DNA from: Arthrobacter sp. GMC3
GTDB lineage: Bacteria; Actinomycetota; Actinomycetes; Actinomycetales; Micrococcaceae
Direction of reading: 5' to 3'
Assembly: GCF_002929305.1 (NCBI RefSeq)
Contig: NZ_PJIO01000007.1
Location: forward strand, 62,001-126,000
DNA length: 64,000 bases
The notes beneath the pieces are model-generated. The model did no database searches, was not told where the DNA came from, and saw nothing but the letters and a program-made list of their open reading frames with translations. Of the stretch, positions 1 through 7,895 are shown piece by piece; the first letter of the stretch is position 1, and the number at the start of each line of letters is the position of its first letter. The translations under genes and the position numbers were made by a program.

Positions 1-731
1 CGGCCTCCTGTGCGGGGAGCGTTCTCGGTGTCCTCGTCCAGATCCTCCTCGACGTCATGACCGGCGCCTTCACTTGCCGCCAGAGCGCCAGAGGGGAACA
101 CCCCAGCAGCGCGTCCCGTACCGGCGTCGTGGTCGTCATTGATGAATCCGTAGTCATCATCGCTCCACAAAGTCACCTTGGGCGCGGCTGACGGTTCGAC
201 GGCGGCAGGCGGGGTAGCAGGGGCCGCAGCGGTAGGCGGGGCTACTTGTGGGGCTGCGGGGGTGGGGCGGACCACCGGCGACGGGTGGGCCGGTGTCAAG
301 GGCGTGTTGTCCTCATAGACATAGGCGCTGCCGGAGGGCGCAACGTCACGGGCCGAGCCGAAGATTTCTGTTCCCAAAGTGTCAGTGAAAAACGGCTCAT
401 GGTAGACGTCGTCGTCCGAGTGTTCTGTGGGAACCACCAGGTCCAGAAGGTCTACGGGCGACGTCCTGGAAGCGATCAGGTACGTGGCGCCGTCTTGGGT
501 CCCCAGATCCAGAATGGATACGGCGGAAACACGCTCACCCGTAGCAACTTCACGGGCGCTCTGCGCCAGGTTTCCTGAATTCGAGACGGCTGAGACGAGA
601 ATGCTGACGGGACGGTTCAAGACCTGGTCCAGTCCGTCCAAAATGACGTCGTCCTCGGCGGAGGCCAAGATTCGGCCGGTCACTTTATAGCGGCCGCCAA
701 GAATGGAGCCCACGTCGATTGGTTGTGGCAC
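1..731 (-). CDS. Pseudokinase-like protein next to murJ (partial, C-terminus beyond window)
   Basis: A frame stays open from a GTG at 731 to the left edge (about 243 codons). A GGAGG lies 5 nt upstream of the GTG. The N-terminus (residues 8-50) looks like a Ser/Thr kinase N-lobe (GSILGGRYKVTG, then RPVSILV), but the glycine-rich loop is lost and the usual VAVK lysine is absent, so it is probably not an active kinase. A Pro/Ala-rich acidic linker follows from about residue 140. It is the next gene downstream of murJ on the same strand, 129 bp away. In Mycobacterium tuberculosis a pseudokinase domain is fused to the C-terminus of the MurJ homologue and regulates cell-wall synthesis. I infer that this is the unfused counterpart. 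Confidence 0.72.
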   Translation of the reverse strand, partial: MPQPIDVGSILGGRYKVTGRILASAEDDVILDGLDQVLNRPVSILVSAVSNSGNLAQSAREVATGERVSAVSILDLGTQDGATYLIASRTSPVDLLDLVVPTEHSDDDVYHEPFFTDTLGTEIFGSARDVAPSGSAYVYEDNTPLTPAHPSPVVRPTPAAPQVAPPTAAAPATPPAAVEPSAAPKVTLWSDDDYGFINDDHDAGTGRAAGVFPSGALAASEGAGHDVEEDLDEDTENAPRTGG

Positions 732-860
732 CAAGTCCTCCTTGTAGCGTTTGGGATGGCGGGCTTCGAAACTTCTGCACAGCCTAATCTCAATGATTCT
801 ATAGGACTTAGCTGAAAATTCAGCGGTTTGCAAGGAACCTCACGGAACGAGGGACGCGAA

Positions 861-2663
861 CTACTTCTTTGGCGAAAGTCGTGATCTCACTTTTGAAAGC
901 AGTGGGCCGGCGATGTCGTCGAGCTCGTGAACGCGCAAAACCTTCAACATGATGACATAAACCACCGCCATGGTGGGGCCCACGATGGCGAGCGTTAGGA
1001 AGGCCGCCAGAATGGAATGCCACATGAATCCCTCCGGATTCGAGCCGCCAAAGAGGGCCAGGACCAATTCACCCACCAACCCGGATACTAGGGCGGCCGC
1101 AAGGAAGCGCATGTGCGCGCGCAAGATCTGGCCTCCGCCATAGTCTCCCAGCTTGGCCCGCAAGAACAAATGGCTAACCACCGGGCCCAACAAATTGCTG
1201 ATGGTGTAGCTGGCGGCAATCCCGTAAATGATCAACGACGGCGGCAACAGTGCGGCCGACAGGGCGGTCCCCAGGCCGATAACCACCATGATGCACTGAA
1301 TGACAAAGGGGGTCTTGGCGTTTTCTTGCGCATAAAAAACCCGGTTAAGTATGAAGTTGATGCTGTAAAAAGGGGCCCCGATGGCCAAAATGGCCAACAC
1401 GATGGCGATTTGGCGGCCGGCGAATTCCTTGTTCCCGCCGAAGAGCATGCCGAATGGTCCGGAAAGGACGATCAAGGCGACACCGGCAAAGACTGTTGCC
1501 ACACCCGTGGTGCGCAACGCACCTGAGAGTGAGCTGCGAAGCTTGGAAAAGTCATGCGAGGCAGCCGCCCGGGCCATGGCAGTGAACATCACTGTGGCAA
1601 TGGAAAGCGCAATGATGGAGTGCGGCATGATGTACAGCTCAACGGCACGGTTGAGTGCGTAAACGCTGGGGATGATTGAATCGGCCGGGTCGACTCCTTC
1701 CGGCATGTCAGCTCCGGGGATCGTGGCGATGCGCAAGATGACCAGGAAGCTCAGATTGCCAACGACCATGGTGCCGATGGTCCAACTGGCGATCTTGGCC
1801 GTGGCACCCAGACCCGTGCCGCGCCAACCAAACTTGGGGCGCAGACCCAAACCGAGGCGGTGCACCGGAATCAGCAACACCACCGACTGGACCACGATGC
1901 CCAGCGTTGCTGTCCCCGCCAGCATCCAGCTTTGCCCGGCAGTCCAGTTGTCTACCGTGTGCTCGGTGGAGGCGGAACTTCCGGCCACCACAATGAACAC
2001 GAGGAGCCCGGCAATGGCCACCACGTTGTTGAGCACCGGCGCCCAGGCGTAAGCCTTAAAGGAGTTATGGGCGTTGAGTACCTGGCCAAGCAGCGAGTAC
2101 AGGCCATAAAAGAAAATCTGCGGGAGCAGAAACAGCCCAAACGTGATGGCAAGTTCCAGGCTCTTACCCGAGTAGGCGGTGGTCAGCGAGGTGATGGGAA
2201 CCACCAGTACCACCACCAAGGCTGTCAGAACCAGCAAACCCGAAATGCCCAGCGTCAACAGCCTGGAGATGAAATCGGCGCCCTTGTCAGGCTGTTTGCT
2301 GGCCTTGACTATCTGCGGAATCAGCACGGCGTTGAAGACACCACCGGCAACCAGCATGAAGATCAGGTTGGGCAGGTAATTGGAGCTCTCAAAGATGCCA
2401 CCAACAGTGGTCCCGGCTATCGCAATGCCGAGCACGATCGCTTTGACGAACCCCAGAATGCGCGACGCAAGTGTGCCTACAGCCATGGAGGCGCTGGAGC
2501 GCACCGCTTGGGCCTGGGTCTGAGTCTCGGTGGCGACCAGGACCGGCAGCGCGCCTGTGGGCGGCGAGGCGGTCAGTGGTTCGCCGGAGGATACAAGCGA
2601 AGACGCGTACGACGGCGGGAAGTCGGGTTTGGCGGGGATTCGCACCCTTGGTTCATTAGACAT
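861..2663 (-). CDS. murJ: Lipid II flippase MurJ (MviN family)
   Basis: A polytopic membrane protein of about 600 residues in the MOP exporter superfamily, which flips lipid II across the membrane for peptidoglycan synthesis. After a roughly 60-residue soluble N-terminus come about 14 hydrophobic segments. Family-typical stretches are visible: the TLASRILGFVKAI region near residue 70 and a charged ALNRAVELYIMPHS loop near the middle. I chose the ATG at 2663 (MSNEPR) because GGGGA sits 7 nt upstream; in-frame ATGs at 2675 and 2678 are possible. It follows the NUDIX gene on the same strand with a 56 bp gap. The large DUF6049-type gene often found between NUDIX and murJ in actinobacteria is absent here. 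Confidence 0.95.
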   Translation of the reverse strand: MSNEPRVRIPAKPDFPPSYASSLVSSGEPLTASPPTGALPVLVATETQTQAQAVRSSASMAVGTLASRILGFVKAIVLGIAIAGTTVGGIFESSNYLPNLIFMLVAGGVFNAVLIPQIVKASKQPDKGADFISRLLTLGISGLLVLTALVVVLVVPITSLTTAYSGKSLELAITFGLFLLPQIFFYGLYSLLGQVLNAHNSFKAYAWAPVLNNVVAIAGLLVFIVVAGSSASTEHTVDNWTAGQSWMLAGTATLGIVVQSVVLLIPVHRLGLGLRPKFGWRGTGLGATAKIASWTIGTMVVGNLSFLVILRIATIPGADMPEGVDPADSIIPSVYALNRAVELYIMPHSIIALSIATVMFTAMARAAASHDFSKLRSSLSGALRTTGVATVFAGVALIVLSGPFGMLFGGNKEFAGRQIAIVLAILAIGAPFYSINFILNRVFYAQENAKTPFVIQCIMVVIGLGTALSAALLPPSLIIYGIAASYTISNLLGPVVSHLFLRAKLGDYGGGQILRAHMRFLAAALVSGLVGELVLALFGGSNPEGFMWHSILAAFLTLAIVGPTMAVVYVIMLKVLRVHELDDIAGPLLSKVRSRLSPKK

Positions 2664-2719
2664 ATCGTTCCCCATCATCTCACTGCAATCCTGATCGGAG
2701 GCTGAAGGCCCGGACCGTA

Positions 2720-3259
2720 CTAGAAGTACTCCGGCAACAGATCCTTGGCCAGATCGGTGATGCGGCGCTCGTTCGGGAAGGACAACTTGCGTCCCAGCTC
2801 GGCGACGGGAACCCAGGCGACGTCGACGGCCTCGTGGTCTGGATCGTTTTCAATGGTCAGGAATCCGCCGGTGGCCCGGAGTAGGAAGTGGTGCACAGTT
2901 TTGTGGACTCGATGGCCGCTGACAGTGAACCAGTAGTCAATGCTGCCCAGCGGTGCCAAGATGTCTCCGGCAATTCCGGTTTCTTCCTCAATTTCACGCA
3001 CAGCCGCCTCGGCGTACGTTTCCTGACCCTCGGGGTGGCCCTTGGGCAGGCACCACTCAAGGCGACCGCCGCGATTGATGCGGGCAATGATGGCAACTTT
3101 TAGTTCGTCGTCGCGCATTTCAACCACAACGCCGCCAGCGGAGATTTCCTCCACCGTGGGGAGCTGGCTGGGGGTCGACTGCCCTGCGGGCGCGGCGTGG
3201 CTACCCACTGACGGTGGCAGTGGGCTCCTCTTCGGCGCGCGCGGTACAGGGTGGACCAT
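2720..3259 (-). CDS. NUDIX hydrolase (MutT4-like)
   Basis: About 179 residues. It has a complete NUDIX box at about residues 74-96 (G-x5-E-x7-REIEEETG), the Mg2+/diphosphate-binding helix of NUDIX hydrolases. A Pro-rich tail of about 35 residues precedes the fold. Its position between the CCA-adding enzyme gene (divergent) and murJ (same strand) matches MutT4 of mycobacteria, suggesting hydrolysis of nucleoside or dinucleoside polyphosphates; the substrate cannot be read from sequence. The start is uncertain: the ATG at 3259 was chosen, and a GTG at 3268 adds three residues. Neither has a strong ribosome binding site. Confidence 0.88.
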   Translation of the reverse strand: MVHPVPRAPKRSPLPPSVGSHAAPAGQSTPSQLPTVEEISAGGVVVEMRDDELKVAIIARINRGGRLEWCLPKGHPEGQETYAEAAVREIEEETGIAGDILAPLGSIDYWFTVSGHRVHKTVHHFLLRATGGFLTIENDPDHEAVDVAWVPVAELGRKLSFPNERRITDLAKDLLPEYF

Positions 3260-3387
3260 GGAGTCCACTCTAGCTATCTTTGGGCGCGGATGATGACAGG
3301 GCGTATGGGGTGTTTGTTGGCGGCGTCACACAGTTGCGCGACGGCGGAGGCAGGGTGCGCAAAAAAGTCTGGCATCCTTAAGGGACT

Positions 3388-4896
3388 ATGGAAATGGTGC
3401 CAGATACCTCGAATTTAGACCCGGTAGTCCTTGAATTGGGGCAACTCTTTGCCGATGCCGGTTTTGAGCTGTCCCTGGTGGGCGGCCCGGTACGTGATCT
3501 TTACCTGGGGAGAGTTTCTCCGGACCTTGACTTCACCACCAACGCCACACCGGATGAGATTCTCAGTGTGGGCAAAAAATGGGCGGACTCGCATTGGGAG
3601 ATGGGCCGCGCCTTCGGCACCATCGGCTTCCGCAAGCGCAACCACAACTTGGACGTGCTGCTCATTGAGGTGACCACGTACAGGGCCGAGGCTTACGACC
3701 CCGAGTCACGCAAGCCCGAAGTCGCTTTTGGCACCTCCCTGGAAGAGGACCTGCAGCGGCGCGATTTCAGTGTCAACGCCATGGCCCTGCGGCTGCCCGG
3801 CCTGGAGTTGGTTGACCCCTACGGTGGCGCCACCGACCTCGCAGCAGGCCTGCTGCGCACCCCTGGCACCCCGCAGCAGTCTTTTTCCGATGACCCGCTG
3901 CGCATGATGCGGGCGGCACGCTTTGCCTCGCAGCTCGGCTTTGACGTCCACCCTGACGTCCGTTCGGCCATGACCGAGATGGCCGAACGAATCAGCATCA
4001 TCTCCGCCGAACGGGTGCGCGATGAGTTGGTCAAGCTCATTTGCGGGGCCCACCCCCGCGCCGGTGTCGACATTTTGGTGGAGACCGGGCTAGCTGCGCT
4101 GGTGCTGCCGGAGGTGCCGGCCCTGAAACTGGAAACCGACGAGCACCACCGCCACAAGGACGTCTACCAGCACTCCCTGCAGGTCCTTGAGCAGGCTGCT
4201 GCACTGGAGAGCGGCCCCGACGGGCCGGTTCCCGGGCCTGACTTTGTGCTGCGGTTTGCCGCGTTGATGCACGACGTCGGAAAGCCCAAGACCCGCCGAT
4301 TTGAACCCGCCGGTGGCGTGAGCTTCCGCCATCACGACCTTGCCGGGGCAAAGCTGACAGCTAAGCGGATGAAGGCGCTGCGGTTCGACAACGAGTCCAT
4401 CAAGGCCGTCTCACGCCTGGTGGAACTGCACATGCGCTTCTACGGCTACGGGGAGTCCGGGTGGACCGACTCCGCAGTGCGCCGTTACGTGACAGACGCT
4501 GGACCTCTCCTTGAGCGCCTACACCTACTGACCCGATCCGACGTCACCACTCGCAACCAGCGCAAGGCGGACAGGCTGTCCTTCGCCTACGACGACCTCG
4601 AGGCGCGCATCGCGGAATTGGCGCAACGTGAAGAGCTTGAATCAATCCGACCCGATCTTGACGGTCAAGCGATCATGGTCATGCTCGGGCTAAAGCCTGG
4701 CCCGGTGGTGGGGCGGGCCTATAAATACATGCTTGAACAACGCATGGAGCAAGGTCCGCTAGACGCGGAGGCGGCCGAGGCTGCCCTTCGTCTGTGGTGG
4801 TCACAGCAGCCCGAGTCGGCGCCTGTGCCGGTGGCCGGCGAGGACGTGGCCCGGGAAGAGAAGTCACTGAGCAAGCCAGAGAACGTCGACGAATAG
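3388..4896 (+). CDS. cca: CCA tRNA nucleotidyltransferase
   Basis: 502 residues. It adds or repairs the 3'-CCA of tRNAs. The class II nucleotidyltransferase head is at the N-terminus (residues 30-50: LVGGPVRDLYLG then DLDFTT, with catalytic Asp46 and Asp48). The RRDFSVNAMAL motif is near residue 130, the RNA-binding neck follows, and an HD domain lies around residues 250-300 (HHRHKDVYQHS, LMHDVGKPKTR with His295-Asp296). The HD domain and length match actinobacterial CCA/PcnA proteins. AAGGG lies just upstream; an ATG at 3394 is an alternative start. It is transcribed divergently from the NUDIX gene, with a histidine phosphatase gene 10 nt downstream in a likely operon. Confidence 0.95.
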   Translation: MEMVPDTSNLDPVVLELGQLFADAGFELSLVGGPVRDLYLGRVSPDLDFTTNATPDEILSVGKKWADSHWEMGRAFGTIGFRKRNHNLDVLLIEVTTYRAEAYDPESRKPEVAFGTSLEEDLQRRDFSVNAMALRLPGLELVDPYGGATDLAAGLLRTPGTPQQSFSDDPLRMMRAARFASQLGFDVHPDVRSAMTEMAERISIISAERVRDELVKLICGAHPRAGVDILVETGLAALVLPEVPALKLETDEHHRHKDVYQHSLQVLEQAAALESGPDGPVPGPDFVLRFAALMHDVGKPKTRRFEPAGGVSFRHHDLAGAKLTAKRMKALRFDNESIKAVSRLVELHMRFYGYGESGWTDSAVRRYVTDAGPLLERLHLLTRSDVTTRNQRKADRLSFAYDDLEARIAELAQREELESIRPDLDGQAIMVMLGLKPGPVVGRAYKYMLEQRMEQGPLDAEAAEAALRLWWSQQPESAPVPVAGEDVAREEKSLSKPENVDE

Positions 4897-4906
4897 GACT
4901 CAACTC

Positions 4907-5536
4907 ATGAGCAACGCACCTGCAGGCTCGACCCCCCTGACCCATATTCCCGTTCCGGGGGGTCCTCAGCTGTGGCTGCTGCGTCACGGCGAAACTGAAT
5001 GGTCCCGGAGTGGCCAATACACGGGGCTGACGGATCTGCCGCTGACACCATTGGGTGAGGAGCAGGCTCGATCTGCGCGCGCCGCCCTGTTTGGCACAGT
5101 CTTTGACCTAGTACTTACCTCCCCCCTGCAGCGCGCTCGACGCACAGCCGAGTTGGCCGGGTATCCCGATGCTCAGGTGGAGCCCAACGCGGTGGAATGG
5201 GACTACGGCGACTACGAAGGCATCAACAGCGCCGTGGTGCGTGCCGAAAACCCCGGCTACTTGATCTGGGATGACGGCGTTCCCCACGGGGAAACGCTGG
5301 AGCAAGTGGTTGCACGTGCCGACGCCATCGTACAGCGGGTTCGCGCACCCCAGCCTGACGGCAGCGTTGCCGCCAATGTGCTCTTGGTGGCGCACGGGCA
5401 CTTCCTGCGCATCCTGACCGCCCGGTGGCTGGGCTTGGACGGCAGCCAGGGACGCCACTTCCTGCTGGGCACCGCCAAGGTTTGCATGTTGGGCTGGGAC
5501 AAGAAAACGCCCGCCGTGGAGCAATGGGGCCTGTAG
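4907..5536 (+). CDS. Histidine phosphatase family protein (phosphoglycerate mutase-like)
   Basis: 209 residues. The RHGET motif (His27 as phospho-acceptor) follows a short N-terminal tail, and the second catalytic His is in VAHGHF (His163). The GLTDLPLTPLGEEQA segment is typical of the histidine phosphatase branch related to cofactor-dependent phosphoglycerate mutase and acid phosphatases. The substrate is unknown; it could be a sugar phosphate or a nucleotide. It starts 10 nt after cca and is probably cotranscribed. A long perfect inverted repeat 39 bp past the stop should terminate the unit. Confidence 0.9.
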   Translation: MSNAPAGSTPLTHIPVPGGPQLWLLRHGETEWSRSGQYTGLTDLPLTPLGEEQARSARAALFGTVFDLVLTSPLQRARRTAELAGYPDAQVEPNAVEWDYGDYEGINSAVVRAENPGYLIWDDGVPHGETLEQVVARADAIVQRVRAPQPDGSVAANVLLVAHGHFLRILTARWLGLDGSQGRHFLLGTAKVCMLGWDKKTPAVEQWGL

Positions 5537-5575
5537 GCAACAATTGGCGAGTCGGGTTCCACGAGCCGCCCGTAA

Positions 5576-5624
5576 GGATCAAAGAAGGCCGCTTCCACGC
5601 CGTGGAAGCGGCCTTCTTTGATCC
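5576..5624. terminator. Bidirectional terminator-like palindrome
   Basis: Perfect 24-nt inverted repeat (5576-5599 and 5601-5624) around a single central base. The AAAGAAGG/CCTTCTTT parts give A-rich and T-rich flanks on either strand. It lies just after the histidine phosphatase stop and marks the boundary to the AT-rich region. Confidence 0.8.
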
Positions 5625-5747
5625 AGATCAAATTAATGTTGATTAATATTTGAGTTCAACTGGCCAACAGGGCAATTTATGCTGTACGTTATTAATTAGT
5701 CCCGATGAATTCCCTCGGGATGTTCGCGTGCAAGTCGAAGGGAGGCC

Positions 5748-5825
5748 ATGATGTTTACAGCAATCAAGTCCGGAGCTAATCATTATCGTATGGCCTCTAC
5801 TTGGCACGCCGGCAAGGCGTCATAA
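5748..5825 (+). CDS. Possible 25-residue short ORF
   Basis: ATG-ATG start with GGGAGG 2-3 nt upstream of the first ATG (5 nt upstream of the second), reading MMFTAIKSGANHYRMAST and ending in TAA at 5823-5825. A loosely matching promoter (TTCAAC, 17 bp, TATGCT at 5678-5683) lies about 65 bp upstream. No family was recognised. It lies in an AT-rich stretch unlike its surroundings. It may be a peptide, a leader, or a chance ORF with a good ribosome binding site. Confidence 0.35.
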   Translation: MMFTAIKSGANHYRMASTWHAGKAS

Positions 5826-5966
5826 CCGCTCAAGGTTTTCGCCCGCTGCCACACTCGTCAGCAAAGGTCATCTCGAAGTAAATACCAGCCCGGTGCGGAT
5901 TATGCACCAGCTCTTCGGTAACCACTGGCATCAACGCACAAAATCACTCGCGCCTTTTTGTGCTCT

Positions 5967-5972
5967 TATAAT
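5967..5972 (+). promoter_or_regulatory. Candidate -10 element TATAAT
   Basis: Exact TATAAT in AT-rich DNA about 93 bp upstream of the 47-residue ORF at 6065. No convincing -35 element is visible 16-18 bp upstream, so this is only a candidate promoter. Confidence 0.35.
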
Positions 5973-6064
5973 GCTCTAAATCCGCAAGGGAATAATGGCT
6001 TTATTTGTCGCGCCAAAAATAGAAATTGTTTACTCGATATTAATGATTGAAAGGAGGTGAAAAG

Positions 6065-6208
6065 GTGAAACCAGAATCATCAAGGCCCGTCCGGTTGTCT
6101 TCGCTGCGAAGAGTGTTCTTCGCTCCCGTGGACCAGCAAAAGTTCGATGAGATGAGGGACCGGACGCAGGAACAAATCTTGCGGGTCGACCTGTTCAACA
6201 TTCGCTAG
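6065..6208 (+). CDS. Short ORF, 47 residues, unknown function
   Basis: GTG start preceded by AAGGAGG at 6051-6057 with an ideal 7-nt spacer, which strongly suggests translation. The product is basic and rich in Arg (starts MKPESSRPVRLSSLRRVFF, ends RVDLFNIR), with no membrane segment or cysteine. It is followed 34 nt later by another strong ribosome binding site and ATG (6243), then by a terminator hairpin at 6316-6350. No family was recognised. It may be a small protein, a peptide precursor, or a regulatory leader ORF for the membrane protein downstream. Confidence 0.55.
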   Translation: MKPESSRPVRLSSLRRVFFAPVDQQKFDEMRDRTQEQILRVDLFNIR

Positions 6209-6315
6209 ATCCTTGCGCCTACTTTGAGAGGAGGCGGTGAGGATGACCATTACTCATTCGAACATCACAGCCCCCCAACATGGTGGCACCACTGCCGGTG
6301 CCGCCGCCAACGGTG

Positions 6316-6350
6316 AACAGCCCGCGCTGCACAGCGCGGGCTGTTTCATT
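6316..6350 (+). terminator. Intrinsic terminator or attenuator
   Basis: Perfect 14-bp inverted repeat (6316-6329 and 6332-6345, AACAGCCCGCGCTG) with a two-base centre and a TTTCATTTTC tail. It lies between the short ORF at 6065 and the membrane protein at 6438, and within an open frame that starts at a well-positioned ATG at 6243. It could end a short transcript or act as an attenuator. Confidence 0.7.
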
Positions 6351-6437
6351 TTCAAGAGCACCCCCAGCCGAGCGGGGCCACATCAATACTTCACGCCAAT
6401 CCATGGTGTGCCAGGTTCAGCCGGTAGGCTCGTAGCC

Positions 6438-7895
6438 ATGCAGGAGTCAGCTGCCTCGGGGCACCACCACAGGCACCAAATTGTTGTACCATCACGCAGC
6501 GATCCGTTGCTGCGGACCATGACCGAACCAATTGGTGGCCCCCTGGGTCGGCGAAGTGCCCCTGGCAGTACTGATCCCGGGTTCTTCTCCGTAGAGCGGG
6601 TGCTGATTTTGATGGCGGCCGTATCGGCAATCATCGCCGTGGTTGGCAAGTTCCATTGCCGGCAAACCGGTTGGACCACGCCTGACCAATACTCGACCGT
6701 TTGCTGGTCCGTGTTTCCCAATTCCTTTGTGGAGAATAAGCTCGGCTCACTTTTCCCCTACTTTAGCCCCGGCGCCACCTTCGACTACCCGCCCCTGGCG
6801 GGGATGATTGCCGGTTTCACAGCGTGGCTGACACGCTGGGCTGGCAACGGTGCCACGGGGCAGCTGGCCTTCTTTGACATCAACGCGGCTTTGATTGCCG
6901 TGGTGTGGATCTTCACCGTAGTAGTGCTGGCGAGAACGTCGGGCCGGCGTCCGTGGGATGCGGCGATCGTCGCAGCCAGTCCACTGCTCCTGCTGGCCGC
7001 ATTTGTCAGCTGGGACTTCTGGGCCGTTGGATTGGTGAGTCTGGGACTTTACTTCTTCGCCCGCGGCAGCACCATACTGGCCGGAGCGGCCTTGGGGCTG
7101 GCAACCATGGTGGCCCCCTATGCGCTGCTGGTTCTGCTGGTCCTGCTAGTTCTTGGCATCCGGACCGGCAAGGTCCTGCCGGCCGTTGAAGCACTCGTCG
7201 CGGCGGGCATTGCCGCCCTGGTGGTTCTGGTCCCGGTCTTGATTAGCAACCCCTCGGCATGGGGCGTGTACCTGACACAGCTCATCGCCGATCCACCCTC
7301 TGACTCGTCCATCTATGGCGGCTACAACTTGGTGGCCGGTCGAATAGGCGCATCCCTGATGAGCGTGGAGACAGCAAATGTTGTGGCTGTGATCCTCCTA
7401 GCCCTGTTGGTATTGGCAGTGGTTTTGCTGGGGTTGTTCACAGCTCGCCGACCGCGGCTTGCGTCACTTGCCGTAGTGGCGGTGGCGGGCCTAATAGTGG
7501 TTGGGAAATTCTCGCAGCCGTGGCACGCAATCTGGCTGCTGCCACTACTCGCGTTGGCGCTGCCGCGCTGGCGGCCACTGCTGCTGTGGCAGGCAGCGGT
7601 CATCACACACTTCATCGCGTGGATGCTTTTTCAAAGTAAGCAGCTGGGCAACATCGCCGATACCCACGCCATCGACATGCCGTACTTCATCCTGGCCGCG
7701 CTATTGGGCGCGGTGGCCACGTGCGCCATTGTTGCCTTGACCATCAGGGACATGCTGCATCCGCAAAACGATGTGATCCGCCGGGCCGGGGTGGACGATC
7801 CACAGCTGGGGGCCCTCGGTGCAGACCACACGGACGTGGGCGCTGGTTCGTCCAAGGAGGGCGTCACCGCGCACGGCTTGCCCTCTCATGACTGA
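6438..7895 (+). CDS. Multi-pass membrane glycosyltransferase, GT87-like
   Basis: About 485 residues. A soluble N-terminus of about 50 residues precedes roughly ten hydrophobic helices beginning at VERVLILMAAVS. Between helices 1 and 2 is an extracytoplasmic Cys-containing loop (KFHCRQTGW, STVCWSVFP). The layout resembles polyprenyl-phosphate-dependent mannosyltransferases of the DUF2029/GT87 type, but no catalytic motif is clear. The start is uncertain: the frame is open back to an ATG at 6243 that has an AGGAGG, through the terminator hairpin; ATG 6438 (with GGTAGG) and ATG 6520 are alternatives. It overlaps the following FAD oxidoreductase gene by 8 bp, so the two are likely translationally coupled. 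Confidence 0.65.
   Translation: MQESAASGHHHRHQIVVPSRSDPLLRTMTEPIGGPLGRRSAPGSTDPGFFSVERVLILMAAVSAIIAVVGKFHCRQTGWTTPDQYSTVCWSVFPNSFVENKLGSLFPYFSPGATFDYPPLAGMIAGFTAWLTRWAGNGATGQLAFFDINAALIAVVWIFTVVVLARTSGRRPWDAAIVAASPLLLLAAFVSWDFWAVGLVSLGLYFFARGSTILAGAALGLATMVAPYALLVLLVLLVLGIRTGKVLPAVEALVAAGIAALVVLVPVLISNPSAWGVYLTQLIADPPSDSSIYGGYNLVAGRIGASLMSVETANVVAVILLALLVLAVVLLGLFTARRPRLASLAVVAVAGLIVVGKFSQPWHAIWLLPLLALALPRWRPLLLWQAAVITHFIAWMLFQSKQLGNIADTHAIDMPYFILAALLGAVATCAIVALTIRDMLHPQNDVIRRAGVDDPQLGALGADHTDVGAGSSKEGVTAHGLPSHD

Noticed and set aside
1860..2705. Forward open frame opposite murJ
   Set aside because: Its composition is typical of antisense frames in GC-rich DNA, and murJ is certain.
6243..6437. 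N-terminal extension of the GT87-like protein from the well-placed ATG at 6243
   Set aside because: It would translate through a perfect terminator hairpin and add a low-complexity polar segment. The ATG at 6438 is preferred, though the case is not closed.
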